In this document: positions 38,920 through 48,816 of the stretch, piece by piece
Layout of the letters: each line of letters opens with the position of its first letter
Numbering within the stretch: the first letter of the stretch is position 1
NCBI GenBank assembly: GCA_019745775.1
Contig: JAIESR010000040.1
Span: forward strand, 46,058-110,057
Length of the DNA stretch: 64,000 nucleotides
Source: Xanthobacteraceae bacterium
Lineage (GTDB): Bacteria > Pseudomonadota > Alphaproteobacteria > Rhizobiales > Xanthobacteraceae
Direction of reading: 5' to 3'
Position numbers and translations under genes: made by a program
The notes under the pieces: model-generated
Seen by the model: the letters and a program-made list of their open reading frames with translations, nothing else
Told to the model about the DNA's origin: nothing
The model's database searches: none

Positions 38920-40094
38920 CGGGCGCCTCCCGCTTTGGATTGCGGCTGCGGTGCCGCCTTGGGGCGCGGCTTGACCAGTTGATCGAGCGGCAGGTACGGC
39001 ACGACGCCGCCATCGCGCGCCCCCCCGGAATCGAGGATGATATTGGGATTGGACCCGAGCAGCCGCTCCATGGTCTCAAAGTATATGCGCTGACGCGTGA
39101 CCTCCGGCGCTTTCCGGTACTCGTCGTAAACGCTGAGGAAGCGTGCAGTCTGACCGCGCGCCTCGGCGACCGTCTGCTCCTTATAGGCTTCGGCCGACTG
39201 CAGTATCTGCGAAGCGCGGCCGCGCGCCTCCGGGACCACCCGGTTGGCGTAGGTCTGCGCCTCGTTCTGCGCCCGCTCGAGGTCGGCGCGGGCCGCCTGC
39301 ACGTCGCGGAAGGCGTCGATCACCTGGGACGGCGGATCGACTTTCTGCAACTGCACCTGCGTCACTTGAATGCCGGCGCCGTAGTCGTCGAGAATCTTCT
39401 GCATCAATTCTTGCACGCGTGTTTCGATATTCTGCCGCGCGCCTGTGAGGATCGGCTGAATGTCGGATCGGCCCACGACCTCGCGCATGGCGCTCTCGGC
39501 CACCGCCTTCACGGTGCCCTCCGGCATCTGAATGTTGAACAGATAATCGGCAGCGCCGGTGGGTTTCACCACCCAGAACACCGAGAAGTCCACGTCGACG
39601 ATATTTTCGTCGCCGGTGAGCATGAGGCTCTCCTCCGGCACATCTCGCGACGTGGTGCCGCGCCGCAGGTCCTCGACCATGCGCATGCCGATGTCGATGC
39701 GGTTCACGCGCGTGACCTTTGGCAGGAGCACGGTTTCGATCGGGTATGGCCATTGATAGTTCAGGCCGGGCTTGGCATCGCGCACGTACTGGCCGAAGCG
39801 GAGCACGATCCCGAGTTCATCCGGCTGCACACGGAACAGCACGGAGTATGTCAGAACCGCGAGGCCCAGGAGGGCAATCAGGATGACACCGGGAGCGCCC
39901 ATCCCGCCGCCGCCGGGAAACACCTTCTTCAGCTTGTCCTGGCTGCGCCGCAGAAGTTCTTCGAGGTCAGGCGGATTTGAGCCGCCGCCGGACTGCTGCG
40001 GTCCCTGGCCCCAGGGGCCACGACCACCCCCACCCCCGCCACCACTTCCACCTCCGGATCCCCAGGGTCCACCACCCTGATTGCTCCAAGGCAT
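38916..40094 (-). CDS. hflK: HflK protease modulator
   Basis: 392 residues from the ATG at 40094. It opens with a long glycine-rich segment (MPWSNQGGGPWGSGGG), typical of HflK, then one membrane segment (GVILIALLGLAVLTYSVLF) and an SPFH domain beginning VQPDELGIVLRFGQYVR. Helical stretches near the end (RADLERAQNEAQTYANRV) build the oligomer. It makes the inner-membrane HflKC complex that limits FtsH. folA lies upstream on the same strand. Confidence 0.94.
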   Translation of the reverse strand: MPWSNQGGGPWGSGGGSGGGGGGGRGPWGQGPQQSGGGSNPPDLEELLRRSQDKLKKVFPGGGGMGAPGVILIALLGLAVLTYSVLFRVQPDELGIVLRFGQYVRDAKPGLNYQWPYPIETVLLPKVTRVNRIDIGMRMVEDLRRGTTSRDVPEESLMLTGDENIVDVDFSVFWVVKPTGAADYLFNIQMPEGTVKAVAESAMREVVGRSDIQPILTGARQNIETRVQELMQKILDDYGAGIQVTQVQLQKVDPPSQVIDAFRDVQAARADLERAQNEAQTYANRVVPEARGRASQILQSAEAYKEQTVAEARGQTARFLSVYDEYRKAPEVTRQRIYFETMERLLGSNPNIILDSGGARDGGVVPYLPLDQLVKPRPKAAPQPQSKAGGAR

Positions 40095-40226
40095 CGATAC
40101 CTCCTCAATGCCCGCCAAATGGCTGGGCTGTTCCGATTTGCCGCGGTTATAGGGGAGGAACCGGGCGGTTACAACGCGCGTCCCGACTGTGCGGCTCCTC
40201 GGCGCACGGCATTGAAAACGCTTCCG

Positions 40227-40799
40227 TTAATGATTTCGGGCGATCTCCGTCGGTTGCCGTTCATACACGTGAATCGAATAGCCCGCCTCGTCGTCCGGCC
40301 CGGCCGCGTGGTCCGTGCGCCCGATCTCGCGCCAGACCGTCGGATCGATGGGCGGGAAAGTCGTGTCGCCCCCGGGTCGCAACTTGACGCGCGTGACCAC
40401 CAGGCGATCGGCATTGGCGATGGTCTGGGCATAGATATCGGCACCACCCACGACGCTGATGTCGCCAACCCCGCGACGGAGCGCATCGCCGCGCGCCGCA
40501 TCGAGCGCAGCGTCGACGCTGCTCGTTACCAACGCTCCGGGAATCTTCAGCGCCCGATCGCGGGTCACCACGATATTGGTCCGGCCCGGGAGCGGCTTGC
40601 GCGCAAACGACTCGTAGGTCTTGCGCCCCACGACCACCGGCTTGCCCCAGGTGACGTCGCGGAAATGGCGCATCTCGGATTTGAGCCGCCATGGCAATTT
40701 GCCGCCCTGCCCGATCACGCCGTTCTCGGCGACGGCGACAACCAATACAATGCGCGGCCGCTGCAGCGGCGTACCAACAGGAAGACTGGGCCCACTCAC
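40227..40799 (-). CDS. folA: Dihydrofolate reductase
   Basis: 190 residues. The GTG at 40799 overlaps the thyA stop by 4 bases (GTGA), which decides the start even though it adds about 15 residues before the usual beginning. The enzyme reads [21 protein letters not shown], with the substrate Asp/Glu region in [26 protein letters not shown] is the NADPH-binding loop. [14 protein letters not shown] contains the GGxxI diagnostic. It reduces dihydrofolate and is translationally tied to thyA, which produces dihydrofolate. Confidence 0.95.
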   Translation of the reverse strand: MSGPSLPVGTPLQRPRIVLVVAVAENGVIGQGGKLPWRLKSEMRHFRDVTWGKPVVVGRKTYESFARKPLPGRTNIVVTRDRALKIPGALVTSSVDAALDAARGDALRRGVGDISVVGGADIYAQTIANADRLVVTRVKLRPGGDTTFPPIDPTVWREIGRTDHAAGPDDEAGYSIHVYERQPTEIARNH

Positions 40800-41590
40800 A
40801 CGGCCACCTCGGCTTTGATGTGCGGATGCGGATCGTAGCCTTCGAGCGTAAAGTCCTCGTAGCGCAACGCAAACAGGTCGGTGGCTGCCGGATTGATCAG
40901 CATGCGCGGCAACTGCCGTGGCGCGCGCGAGAGCTGAAGCCGCGCCTGCTCGCGATGATTGAGATAGAGATGCGCGTCGCCGAGCGTATGGATGAATTCG
41001 CCGGGCCTCAGTCCGGTCACCTGCGCCATCGCAAGCGTCAGCAATGCGTAGGACGCGATGTTGAACGGCACGCCGAGGAAGACGTCGGCGGAGCGCTGAT
41101 AGAGCTGGCAGGAGAGCTTGGCGTTTGCGACGTAGAACTGGAACAGGCAGTGGCACGGTGGCAGCGCCATCTTGCCGATGTCGGCGGGATTCCACGCTGT
41201 CACGATGAGGCGCCGTGAATCCGGATTGCGCCGGATCTGCATCAGCACGTCGGCAATCTGATCGATCGCACGGCCATCGGGCGTCGGCCACGAGCGCCAC
41301 TGCCGTCCGTAGACGGGGCCAAGTTCGCCGTGCTCGTCCGCCCATTCGTTCCAAATGCTGACGCCGTGATCGTTGAGGTATCTAACGTTGGTGTCGCCGG
41401 CAAGAAACCAGAGCAACTCGTACACGATCGACTTGAGGTGCAGCTTTTTGGTCGTCGTCAGCGGGAAGCCTTCGGCCAGGTTGAAACGCATCTGATGGCC
41501 GAAAACCGAGATGGTACCGGTGCCGGTACGGTCGCGCTTCTCCACGCCGTCGGCGAGGATACGCTCCATCAGGTCGTGATATTGGCGCAT
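40796..41590 (-). CDS. thyA: Thymidylate synthase
   Basis: 264 residues, the standard length. It converts dUMP to dTMP using methylenetetrahydrofolate. [20 protein letters not shown] opens the folate site, [19 protein letters not shown] follows, the catalytic Cys is in [13 protein letters not shown], and [20 protein letters not shown] carries the dUMP-binding Arg, Ser and Asp, with [12 protein letters not shown] near the end. It starts at the ATG at 41590. The stop overlaps folA. This is the head of a nucleotide-metabolism pair. Confidence 0.97.
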   Translation of the reverse strand: MRQYHDLMERILADGVEKRDRTGTGTISVFGHQMRFNLAEGFPLTTTKKLHLKSIVYELLWFLAGDTNVRYLNDHGVSIWNEWADEHGELGPVYGRQWRSWPTPDGRAIDQIADVLMQIRRNPDSRRLIVTAWNPADIGKMALPPCHCLFQFYVANAKLSCQLYQRSADVFLGVPFNIASYALLTLAMAQVTGLRPGEFIHTLGDAHLYLNHREQARLQLSRAPRQLPRMLINPAATDLFALRYEDFTLEGYDPHPHIKAEVAV

Positions 41591-41723
41591 GGCCTTGCTT
41601 TTAGTGGTGTGGCCTCGCCCCTTTATATTGGGGCGACTCGCCGCAAGCCTATCCCATTGCAGGGAACGTTCCACAGGCTATCCTGCCTGGAACTCGGCGC
41701 TTGACCGTTACGGAGGCAATTCC

Positions 41724-42710
41724 ATGCGTATGGCATTGGGCGCCCTGAGCGCAGCCCTTATCACGTGTTCCCTGGCGACCTCCGGTGCCCAGGCCCAGTC
41801 CCCGGCCGACGGCTACCCCAACAAGCCGATCCGCATCGTCGTCCCGTTCGCGCCGGGTGGCATTGTCGATACGTCCGCGCGCGTGATCGGGAACGAGCTT
41901 TCCAAGCGCTGGGGCCAGCAGGTGGTGGTGGAGAACCGCCCCGGCGGCAATGGCTTCATCGGCGTCATGGCTACGGTCAAGGCGCCCGCCGACGGCTACA
42001 CCCTGCTGATGGCCCACACCGGCGAGTTCGGCGTCAATCCCGCGATATTCCCGGACGTTCCCTATGACCTCGATCGCGACCTTGTGCCGATCACCATGAT
42101 CACCGAAGCCCCGATGGTGGTGGTGGTGAACGGCACCCTGCCGATCAAGACCATGCAGGAATTGTTGGCCACCGCGAAAGCAAAGCCCGGGGCCGTGGGG
42201 GTGTCGACCCCCGGCACCGGCTCGATCAACCATCTCGTGCTGGAATGGATGAACCTCAACACCGGCGTAAAATTCCTGCACGTGCCCTACAGGGGCGGCG
42301 CACCGGCCATCACCGCCACCGCGGGGGGCGAGGTGCCGGCGGGCAAGGCGGCGCTCGGCTCCGCGATGCCGCACATCAAGTCGGGACGCGTGCGGGTTCT
42401 TGCCGTTACCACGGCCGAGCGCAGCTTTGTCGACAAGTCGTGGCCGACACTGATCGAGAGCGGCATCCCCGACGTCCGGTCGTCGATCTGGGCCGGGCTG
42501 TTCGCGCCCAAGAGCGTGCCGCAGCCGATCATCGAAAAACTCTATGGCGAAATCGCCAAGATCCTCCAGATGCCGGAGGTCAAGGAACGCTTCGCCGCCG
42601 GCGGCGGCACGCCCGGCGGCATGCGCCCCGAGGCATTCGCCGCCGCCATCCGGCAGGAAGCCGCGAGCCTGAAGAAGGTCGCGGTCGCGGCCAACGTCAA
42701 ACCGGAATGA
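41724..42710 (+). CDS. tctC: TTT-type periplasmic solute receptor 1 (TctC/Bug)
   Basis: 328 residues. The ATG at 41724 has GGAGG upstream and begins a signal peptide (LGALSAALITCSLATSGAQA). Mature motifs are YPNKPIRIVVPFAPGGIVDT, then RWGQQVVVENRPGGNGFIGV (the Bug-family ligand arm), GYTLLMAHTGEF, and GVSTPGTGSINHL. It binds a small carboxylate for the tctBA permease downstream. A second receptor follows 77 bases on, and the two share most of these motifs, so the system may import two ligands through one channel. Confidence 0.9.
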   Translation: MRMALGALSAALITCSLATSGAQAQSPADGYPNKPIRIVVPFAPGGIVDTSARVIGNELSKRWGQQVVVENRPGGNGFIGVMATVKAPADGYTLLMAHTGEFGVNPAIFPDVPYDLDRDLVPITMITEAPMVVVVNGTLPIKTMQELLATAKAKPGAVGVSTPGTGSINHLVLEWMNLNTGVKFLHVPYRGGAPAITATAGGEVPAGKAALGSAMPHIKSGRVRVLAVTTAERSFVDKSWPTLIESGIPDVRSSIWAGLFAPKSVPQPIIEKLYGEIAKILQMPEVKERFAAGGGTPGGMRPEAFAAAIRQEAASLKKVAVAANVKPE

Positions 42711-42787
42711 GATTGCGGCGACGCGCCGGGCATTGCGGTTAGTGCCCCGCAGGGTATCTTGGACGGATAACCACTCTGGGGGAAGGA

Positions 42788-43759
42788 ATGCGCGTCGCTG
42801 CCGGCCTTTTGTGCGCTTTGCTTGCGGTTGCTTGCGGTTCGCCGGTGCAGGCGCAAAGCTACCCGACCAAACCCCTCCGCCTCATCGTTCCCTATGCACC
42901 CGGCGGCTTCGCCGACGTCGCCGCCCGCATCGTCGCGGAGAAGCTCCAGCAGCGGCTTGGGCAGCAGGTGATCGTCGAGAACCGCTCCGGCGGCAATGGT
43001 TTCATCGGGACGACTGCCGGCGCCAAGGCCTCGCCGGATGGCTACACATTGCTCGTCGCCCACACCGGCGAATTCGCGGTCAGCCCCGCCGTCTTCAAGG
43101 ATATCCCGTTCGAACTCGAGCGCGACTTCGAGTCGATTACGATGATCAGCATCGCGCCGCTGCTGGTCGCGGCCAACGCCAAAAGCCCGATCCAATCGAT
43201 CCCGGACCTGATCAAGACCGCCAAAGCCAAGCCAAACGCCGTCGGCATGGGCACGCCAGGCACCGCCAGCATCAATCATCTGGCCGGCGAGTGGTTCGCG
43301 GATGCCGCCGGCATCAAGCTCCTGCACGTGCCATACAAGGGCGGGGCGCCGGCCGGCGTCGCGGTCGCCGCCGGCGAGGTGCCGATGGGTGTCATGGCGA
43401 TCTCGTCGGTGATGGCGCAGATCCAGGCCGGCCGGGTGAAGCCGCTCGCGGTCACGACAGCCAAACGCAGCGCGCAATACAAGGACTGGCCGACGCTGCA
43501 AGAGGTCGGGAACGTCAAGGACGTCGACGCTTCGATCTGGACCGGACTGTTTGCTCCCAAGGGCACGCCCAAGCCGATCCTCGACAGGCTCCATGCGGAA
43601 ATGGTCGCGATCCTGGCGATGCCGGACGTGCGCGAGAAATTCGCGCAAGGCGGCGCTGATACCGGCGGCATGTCGCCGGCGGAATTCGTCGCCATCATCA
43701 AGCGCGAAGCCGCCGCCTATAGGACGATCGTCGAAAAGGCGAATATCAAACCGGAGTGA
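42788..43759 (+). CDS. tctC: TTT-type periplasmic solute receptor 2 (TctC/Bug)
   Basis: 323 residues; signal peptide LLCALLAVACGSPVQAQ. The CGS (residues 16-18) might suggest a lipoprotein, but AVACGS does not fit the lipobox well, so simple export is more likely. Motifs RLIVPYAPGGFADVAARIVA, GQQVIVENRSGGNGFIGTT, LLVAHTGEFA and GMGTPGTASINHLAGEW run parallel to receptor 1. It sits directly before tctB. Ligand unknown. Confidence 0.9.
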   Translation: MRVAAGLLCALLAVACGSPVQAQSYPTKPLRLIVPYAPGGFADVAARIVAEKLQQRLGQQVIVENRSGGNGFIGTTAGAKASPDGYTLLVAHTGEFAVSPAVFKDIPFELERDFESITMISIAPLLVAANAKSPIQSIPDLIKTAKAKPNAVGMGTPGTASINHLAGEWFADAAGIKLLHVPYKGGAPAGVAVAAGEVPMGVMAISSVMAQIQAGRVKPLAVTTAKRSAQYKDWPTLQEVGNVKDVDASIWTGLFAPKGTPKPILDRLHAEMVAILAMPDVREKFAQGGADTGGMSPAEFVAIIKREAAAYRTIVEKANIKPE

Positions 43760-43798
43760 CGGAACGAAACATCGCTCCGGACATCGGGCGGGCGAACG

Positions 43799-44245
43799 GT
43801 GCGAATTCGATCTCCGAGTGACTTCTGGTGCGGCCTTCTCTTCATTGTGGTAGGCATCGCCTTCGTTGTGCTTGCGCGCAATTATCGGCTCGGAACGCCG
43901 GCGCGGATGGGGCCGGGCTTCTTTCCCACCATCCTGGGCGGAATTCTCGCCGCGCTTGGTCTGACCCTGGCGATCCCGGCGCTGCTCCGGGACGGTGATG
44001 CCCTCGCCTTTCCTCGGCTGCGGCCGATCATGGCTATCCTCGTCGCCATCATGGTATTCGCTTTGCTGCTTGCGCCGCTTGGATTCGTGCTTGCCGCGGC
44101 GGCCTTGATCCTCATAGCGGGCCTTGCCGAGCCGGAATTGCGTCCGCTGGAGAACGTCGGGCTGACACTGTTTCTGATCGCTTTTTCGGTCGTGATCTTC
44201 GTCGTCGCGCTCGGCCTGCCGATGAACCTGTGGCCGGATCTCTGA
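43799..44245 (+). CDS. tctB: TTT permease small subunit (TctB)
   Basis: 148 residues with four hydrophobic segments, the size and pattern of TctB. The opening SDFWCGLLFIVVGIAFVVLA, then RLGTPARMGPGFFPTILGG (the family's conserved G-PARMGPG-FP signature) place it firmly. It ends with VALGLPMNLWPDL. It combines with TctA encoded 10 bases later. Works with the receptors at 41724 and 42788. The start at 43799 may be GTG. Confidence 0.9.
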   Translation: MRIRSPSDFWCGLLFIVVGIAFVVLARNYRLGTPARMGPGFFPTILGGILAALGLTLAIPALLRDGDALAFPRLRPIMAILVAIMVFALLLAPLGFVLAAAALILIAGLAEPELRPLENVGLTLFLIAFSVVIFVVALGLPMNLWPDL

Positions 44246-44255
44246 GAGGCCGCGC

Positions 44256-45758
44256 GTGGACATCCTTTCCAACCTCGCACTTGGGTTCGGCGTCGCGGTC
44301 ACGCTGCAGAATCTAGCCTACTGCTTCATCGGCGTATTCCTCGGCACGTTGATCGGCGTGCTGCCGGGCATCGGGCCGGTTGCGACGGTGGCGATGCTGC
44401 TGCCGCTCACGTTCAACCTCAATCCGGCAACGGCGATGATCATGCTCGCCGGCATCTATTACGGCGCGCAATATGGCGGCTCGACCACCGCGATCCTGGT
44501 CAACATCCCAGGCGAGTCGTCCTCGGTCGTGACCACCATCGACGGCCACGCCATGGCGAAGCAAGGCCGTGCCGGCCCCGCACTCGGCATCGCCGCCATC
44601 GCTTCGTTCGTCGCCGGCAGCATTGCCACCCTGGTGGTCGCCTTGTTCTCGCCGCCGCTGGCCGAGATCGCGTTGAAGTTCCAGCCCGCCGATTATTTCT
44701 CGCTGATGGTGTTCGGGCTGGTGGGCGCGGTGGTGCTGGCGCGCGGCTCGATCCGCAAAGCAGTCGCAATGGTCGTGCTCGGCCTTCTGCTCGGCCTGGT
44801 CGGCAGCGACGTCAACTCTGGCGTCATCCGGTTCACGTTTGGGATCCCCGCGCTGGCCGAAGGCATCAGCTTTGCCGCGCTCGCCATGGGCATGTTTGGC
44901 GTCGCCGAGGTCATCTACAACCTCGAACAGCGCGCAGCGGAACGGCAGGTGGTCGTGGGCGGCATCGGACGCGTAATGCCGTCGCTCGCCGACCTGCGGC
45001 AATGCATATGGTCGGTAGCGCGTGGGACCGGGCTTGGCTCGCTGCTCGGCATTCTGCCCGGCGGCGGGGCCCTGCTCTCGTCGTTTGCAGCCTACACGGT
45101 GGAAAAGAAGGTCGCGCGCGCGCCGAAGAATTTTGGCGACGGCGACATCCGTGGCGTGGCCGCACCCGAAGCCGCCAACAATGCCGGCGCGCAAACCTCG
45201 TTTATCCCGATGCTGACGCTCGGCGTACCCTCGAATCCAACCATGGCATTGATGATCGGCGCGCTGATGATCCAGGGCATCCAGCCGGGGCCACAGGCTA
45301 TGCTGCAACGGCCGGAACTGTTCTGGGGCATCGTCGCCTCGATGTGGATCGGCAACCTGTTCTTGCTGCTGCTCAATCTGCCACTGGTCGGCTTGTGGGT
45401 GCGGCTGTTGGCGGTGCCTTATCGATTGCTGTTTCCAGCAATTCTGATGTTCTGCTGTATCGGGGTCTACTCCATCAACAACAACCCATTCGACCTGTTC
45501 CAGCTCGTGGTGTTCTCCGCGCTCGGCTATGTGCTGCTCAAGCTCGGCTGCGAGCCGGCGCCCCTGATCCTCGGTCTGGTCTTGGGGCCGATGATGGAAG
45601 AATATCTGCGGCGCGCACTTCTGATCTCGCTCGGCGATCCGATGGTCCTGATCACGAGCCCGCTTAGCGCCGCCTTCCTGATGGCGGCGCTGGCGCTGCT
45701 GGTATCGATCGCTATCCCGGCGATCCGCACCCAGCGCGAAGTCGCGATGAAGGAATGA
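44256..45758 (+). CDS. tctA: TTT permease large subunit (TctA), locus 1
   Basis: 500 residues with about 11-12 membrane segments. The TctA signatures are GVLPGIGPVATVAMLLPLTF, YYGAQYGGSTTAILVNIPGE, and, in the second half, GILPGGGALLSSFAAYTVEK and NNAGAQTSFIPMLTLGVPSN. It forms the ion-coupled channel of the tripartite system. It is the last gene of the C-C-B-A unit and runs head-on into a second TTT locus on the minus strand; the two tctA stop codons are 86 bases apart. Confidence 0.93.
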   Translation: MDILSNLALGFGVAVTLQNLAYCFIGVFLGTLIGVLPGIGPVATVAMLLPLTFNLNPATAMIMLAGIYYGAQYGGSTTAILVNIPGESSSVVTTIDGHAMAKQGRAGPALGIAAIASFVAGSIATLVVALFSPPLAEIALKFQPADYFSLMVFGLVGAVVLARGSIRKAVAMVVLGLLLGLVGSDVNSGVIRFTFGIPALAEGISFAALAMGMFGVAEVIYNLEQRAAERQVVVGGIGRVMPSLADLRQCIWSVARGTGLGSLLGILPGGGALLSSFAAYTVEKKVARAPKNFGDGDIRGVAAPEAANNAGAQTSFIPMLTLGVPSNPTMALMIGALMIQGIQPGPQAMLQRPELFWGIVASMWIGNLFLLLLNLPLVGLWVRLLAVPYRLLFPAILMFCCIGVYSINNNPFDLFQLVVFSALGYVLLKLGCEPAPLILGLVLGPMMEEYLRRALLISLGDPMVLITSPLSAAFLMAALALLVSIAIPAIRTQREVAMKE

Positions 45759-45782
45759 CGAAGTCTCGGGATCGATGGACAT

Positions 45783-45811
45783 AAAAACGGCGGCGCCCTG
45801 AGGCGCCGCCG
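45783..45811 (-). terminator. Terminator between two converging TTT loci
   Basis: A 10-base perfect stem CGGCGGCGCC / GGCGCCGCCG with loop CTGA. On the minus strand it is followed by TTTTT, so it ends the tctA-2 transcript; the same stem also lies just after the plus-strand tctA. Confidence 0.75.
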
Positions 45812-45843
45812 GGAATCAATTCGCGATTGCCAGAACGGTCGAG

Positions 45844-47346
45844 TTACTCGACCAGCACCTCGCGGCGCTTCCTGAGCATCGGCAGGCCCGAGAGGATCAG
45901 CATCACGATCGCGGTGCCGAGCAGCACAGCCGAGATCGGCCGTGTGAAGAACACCGTCACATCGCCGCGCGCGATCAGCATGGCGCGCCGCAGGTTCTCT
46001 TCCATCAGCGGGCCAAGCACGAAGCCGAGCAGCATCGGCGCCGGCTCGAAGTCATGCTTGGCGAACCAGTAGCCGATCACCGCGAACAGCGCCGCGATCA
46101 ACACGTCGCTGGGCGAGTTGTTGATCGAGTACACGCCGATACAGCAGAACACGACGATCGACGGGAACAGCAGCCGGTACGGCACGCGCAGCAGCGCGAC
46201 CCACAGGCCGACCAGCGGCAGGTTGATAACGACCAGCGCGAGGTTGCCGATCCACATCGAAGCGATCATGCCCCAGAACAGTTCCGGCTGCTTGGTCATG
46301 ACCTGCGGTCCCGGCACGATGCCGTGGATGGTCATGGCGCCGACCATCAGCGCCATCACAGCGTTCGGCGGGATGCCGAGGGTCAACAGCGGAATGAACG
46401 CGGCCTGGGCGGCGGCGTTGTTGGCGCTTTCCGGGCCGGCAACGCCTTCGATCGCGCCACGGCCGAACCGCGACGGATCCTTGGCGAACTTCTTTTCCAC
46501 CGAGTAGGCGGCAAACGAAGCGATCACCGCGCCCGCACCAGGCAGGATGCCGATGATGGCACCGATCACCGTTCCACGCGCGATCGGCGCGGCGGAGTCG
46601 ATCAGGTCCTGCCGCGTCGGCATCAGGTTGGTGACTTTGCGCATCAGCACGTCACGGCCTTCCGGCGGGATTTCGAGGTTGCGGACGATTTCCGCAAACC
46701 CGAACACGCCGAGCGCGATATTGGCGAAGCCGATGCCGTCGGCAAGTTCCGGCAGATCGAAAGTCATGCGCCCGGCGCCGGTCTCGAGGTCGGAGCCGAC
46801 CTGGGACAGCAACAGACCGGTGACGATCGTCGCCAGCGCCTTGAGTACCGACCCCTTGGCCAGCACGACCGCGAAGATCAGGCCGAGCACCATCAGCGAG
46901 AAGTATTCGGCGGGGCCGAACAACAACGCCACCGACGTCAGCGGCGCGCCGAGCGCCGCGACCAGCACCGTGGTCACGCAGCCGGCGAAGAACGAGCCGA
47001 TGGCCGCTATGGAAAGGGCCGCGCCTGCGCGGCCCTGTTTTGCCATTTCGTGTCCATCGAGCGCCGTGACCACCGACGTGGCCTCGCCCGGAATGTTGAC
47101 CAGGATCGAGGTAGTGGAGCCGCCGTACTGCGCACCATAGTAGATGCCGGCGAGCATGATCAGCGCGCCGACCGGCGGCAGTCCGAAGGTGATCGGCAAC
47201 AGCATTGCGATCGTTGCAACCGAGCCAATGCCCGGAAGCACGCCGATCAGGGTACCCACCAGAGCCCCGATCATCACGAACAGCATGTTCATCGGGGAGA
47301 AAGCAACCCCGAAGCCCAGTGCGAGGTTTGCAAGAAGGTCTGACAT
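45844..47346 (-). CDS. tctA: TTT permease large subunit (TctA), locus 2
   Basis: 500 residues, the same length as the TctA at 44256 and clearly paralogous: GVLPGIGSVATIAMLLPITF, YYGAQYGGSTTSILVNIPGE, GILPGAGAVIASFAAYSVEK, and NNAAAQAAFIPLLTLGIPPN. It belongs with the TctB at 47370-48095. No receptor is encoded next to it, so it may share a receptor with the opposite locus or use one encoded elsewhere. Confidence 0.92.
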   Translation of the reverse strand: MSDLLANLALGFGVAFSPMNMLFVMIGALVGTLIGVLPGIGSVATIAMLLPITFGLPPVGALIMLAGIYYGAQYGGSTTSILVNIPGEATSVVTALDGHEMAKQGRAGAALSIAAIGSFFAGCVTTVLVAALGAPLTSVALLFGPAEYFSLMVLGLIFAVVLAKGSVLKALATIVTGLLLSQVGSDLETGAGRMTFDLPELADGIGFANIALGVFGFAEIVRNLEIPPEGRDVLMRKVTNLMPTRQDLIDSAAPIARGTVIGAIIGILPGAGAVIASFAAYSVEKKFAKDPSRFGRGAIEGVAGPESANNAAAQAAFIPLLTLGIPPNAVMALMVGAMTIHGIVPGPQVMTKQPELFWGMIASMWIGNLALVVINLPLVGLWVALLRVPYRLLFPSIVVFCCIGVYSINNSPSDVLIAALFAVIGYWFAKHDFEPAPMLLGFVLGPLMEENLRRAMLIARGDVTVFFTRPISAVLLGTAIVMLILSGLPMLRKRREVLVE

Positions 47347-47369
47347 GACAGCCTATCCCGGATCGAGAG

Positions 47370-48095
47370 CTACGCGACGCCGATGAATTTCATGAGCGGC
47401 CCGAAGATGAGCCTGAAGAACTCATGAAACTGCTGCCAGAGCAGCACGGGCGCGTTCGGCTGCGGCCAGAGCTGGAACGGTAGGTTGAGCAGCCAGACGA
47501 ACAGGACCACGCAGAAGACCGTCATCACCGCGGCGGCAATGATACTTTCGACCCAGCGCATCTCGGTCGAACCGAAGATCGAGACCATCCAGGTCAGGAA
47601 GCTCGCAACGATCAGTCCGATCGGCCGGATCATCGCCGCGAACAGGCAAATCGCCAGCAGAACCCAGAGCGGCCCGCGCAGCTTGTACTTCTCGATCGCG
47701 GGACCGTCCGAGATCACACCCACAATCGTGACCGCCAATGACAGCCCGAAGAGCAAGATGGCGAATAGGCGTGGAGCGGTGCCGGGGCCGAAGGCGAAAC
47801 CGCGCTGGCCCGGCAGATCGGCTGACGCGATCAGCGCGAGGACCGCCAGCATCATCAGTACGAGGCCGCCGTAGTAGTCCTGCGGCCCGCGCACCGGAAT
47901 GAACCCGAATGCCGTCGCCACGCCGACCAACCCGAGCCCGATCGCGAGAACGCGCGGCACCGTTGGGCTTGAGATGCCGAATGTCATCAGCAGGAGAATG
48001 AGCGCGGCCACCGCGACCAGAATCCCGCCTCGGAAGCTATTGGTACGTGCAGGCGCGCCCGGCCCGCCACCTTGGGACGACGTTACGTCAGACAT
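47370..48095 (-). CDS. tctB: TTT permease small subunit (TctB), locus 2
   Basis: 241 residues from the ATG at 48095 (GGGGGAG upstream). Longer than the usual ~150 because of an N-terminal extension with two extra hydrophobic segments (GILVAVAALILLLMTFGIS and a second near GPQDYYGGLVLMMLAVLAL). The TctB core follows, with GFAFGPGTAPRLFAILLFG and FQLWPQPN. Pairs with TctA at 45844-47346, 23 bases downstream. Ligand unknown. Confidence 0.85.
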   Translation of the reverse strand: MSDVTSSQGGGPGAPARTNSFRGGILVAVAALILLLMTFGISSPTVPRVLAIGLGLVGVATAFGFIPVRGPQDYYGGLVLMMLAVLALIASADLPGQRGFAFGPGTAPRLFAILLFGLSLAVTIVGVISDGPAIEKYKLRGPLWVLLAICLFAAMIRPIGLIVASFLTWMVSIFGSTEMRWVESIIAAAVMTVFCVVLFVWLLNLPFQLWPQPNAPVLLWQQFHEFFRLIFGPLMKFIGVA

Positions 48096-48282
48096 TAAAA
48101 CTCCCCCTGAACGCCCCGTATGCGCTTGCGCTCCCACGCCACTGCGCATCTACGGCAGCGGTTACCACACATCAAAAGCTGGCGGAAAGCAACCGTGACG
48201 ATTTATCCGTCGAATTGCCTATAACAATCGCAACACGGAAACATGCGACTGGTGAGCCTCCGCCCTGCCAAGCCCGTTCCGG

Positions 48283-48816
48283 CTAGACTAGCCCGACCAA
48301 TCCCAGCAGTGCTGCAACTGCGAAAACCCAGAGCGGGTTCAGGGTCAATCGGTAGGACACCGCTGCCGCTACGACCGTTAGCACCACCGAGACCCAACTG
48401 GTTGAGGCTGCCCGCGCCACAACCAGGGCACTGGCAGCGGTCAGACCGATGGCGACTGGAACCAGGCCGGCCTGGATCGCGATCCGCCAGGGGGCATTTT
48501 TGAAGCGATACCAAAGCCTGCTCACAAAAAGAGCAAAGGCGCAGGCCGGACCGCACATCCCCAGCGTCGTGACCAACGCCCCTGCGATGCCGGCCACATG
48601 GTAGCCGATCAGGGTCACGATGATCACGTTGGGGCCAGGTGTAACCTGCGCCAGGGCAAACATGTCGGCAAACTGCCGGTCCGTCATCCAGCCCCGGGTC
48701 TCGACCACCAGTCGGTGCATTTCCGGGATCGCGCCGTTCGCCCCGCCCACCGCGAACAGCGACATCAGGGCGAAGTACCCCAGAAGCGTGAGGAGGATCC
48801 CGCTGTCGTGCTTCAT
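48283..48816 (-). CDS. chrA: Chromate transporter subunit, half 2 (ChrA-like)
   Basis: 177 residues with six hydrophobic segments. The short-chain CHR motif SLFAVGGANGAIPEMHRLVV and the downstream ALAQVTPGPNVIIVTLIGY (the PGP signature) are present. It is the second half of a split ChrA: the first half precedes it and its stop overlaps this start. Two such short subunits are known to form a heterodimer that exports chromate, although many members transport something else. No chrB or other regulator is nearby. Confidence 0.88.
   Translation of the reverse strand: MKHDSGILLTLLGYFALMSLFAVGGANGAIPEMHRLVVETRGWMTDRQFADMFALAQVTPGPNVIIVTLIGYHVAGIAGALVTTLGMCGPACAFALFVSRLWYRFKNAPWRIAIQAGLVPVAIGLTAASALVVARAASTSWVSVVLTVVAAAVSYRLTLNPLWVFAVAALLGLVGLV

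Noticed and set aside
42542..44302. 586-codon minus-strand frame across two receptor genes and tctB
   Set aside because: Runs antisense through three supported genes and their intergenic gaps; no domain seen.
44313..47343. Long frames antisense to both tctA genes
   Set aside because: His/Gln/Asp/Arg-rich low-complexity translations typical of the reverse complement of GC-rich membrane proteins.
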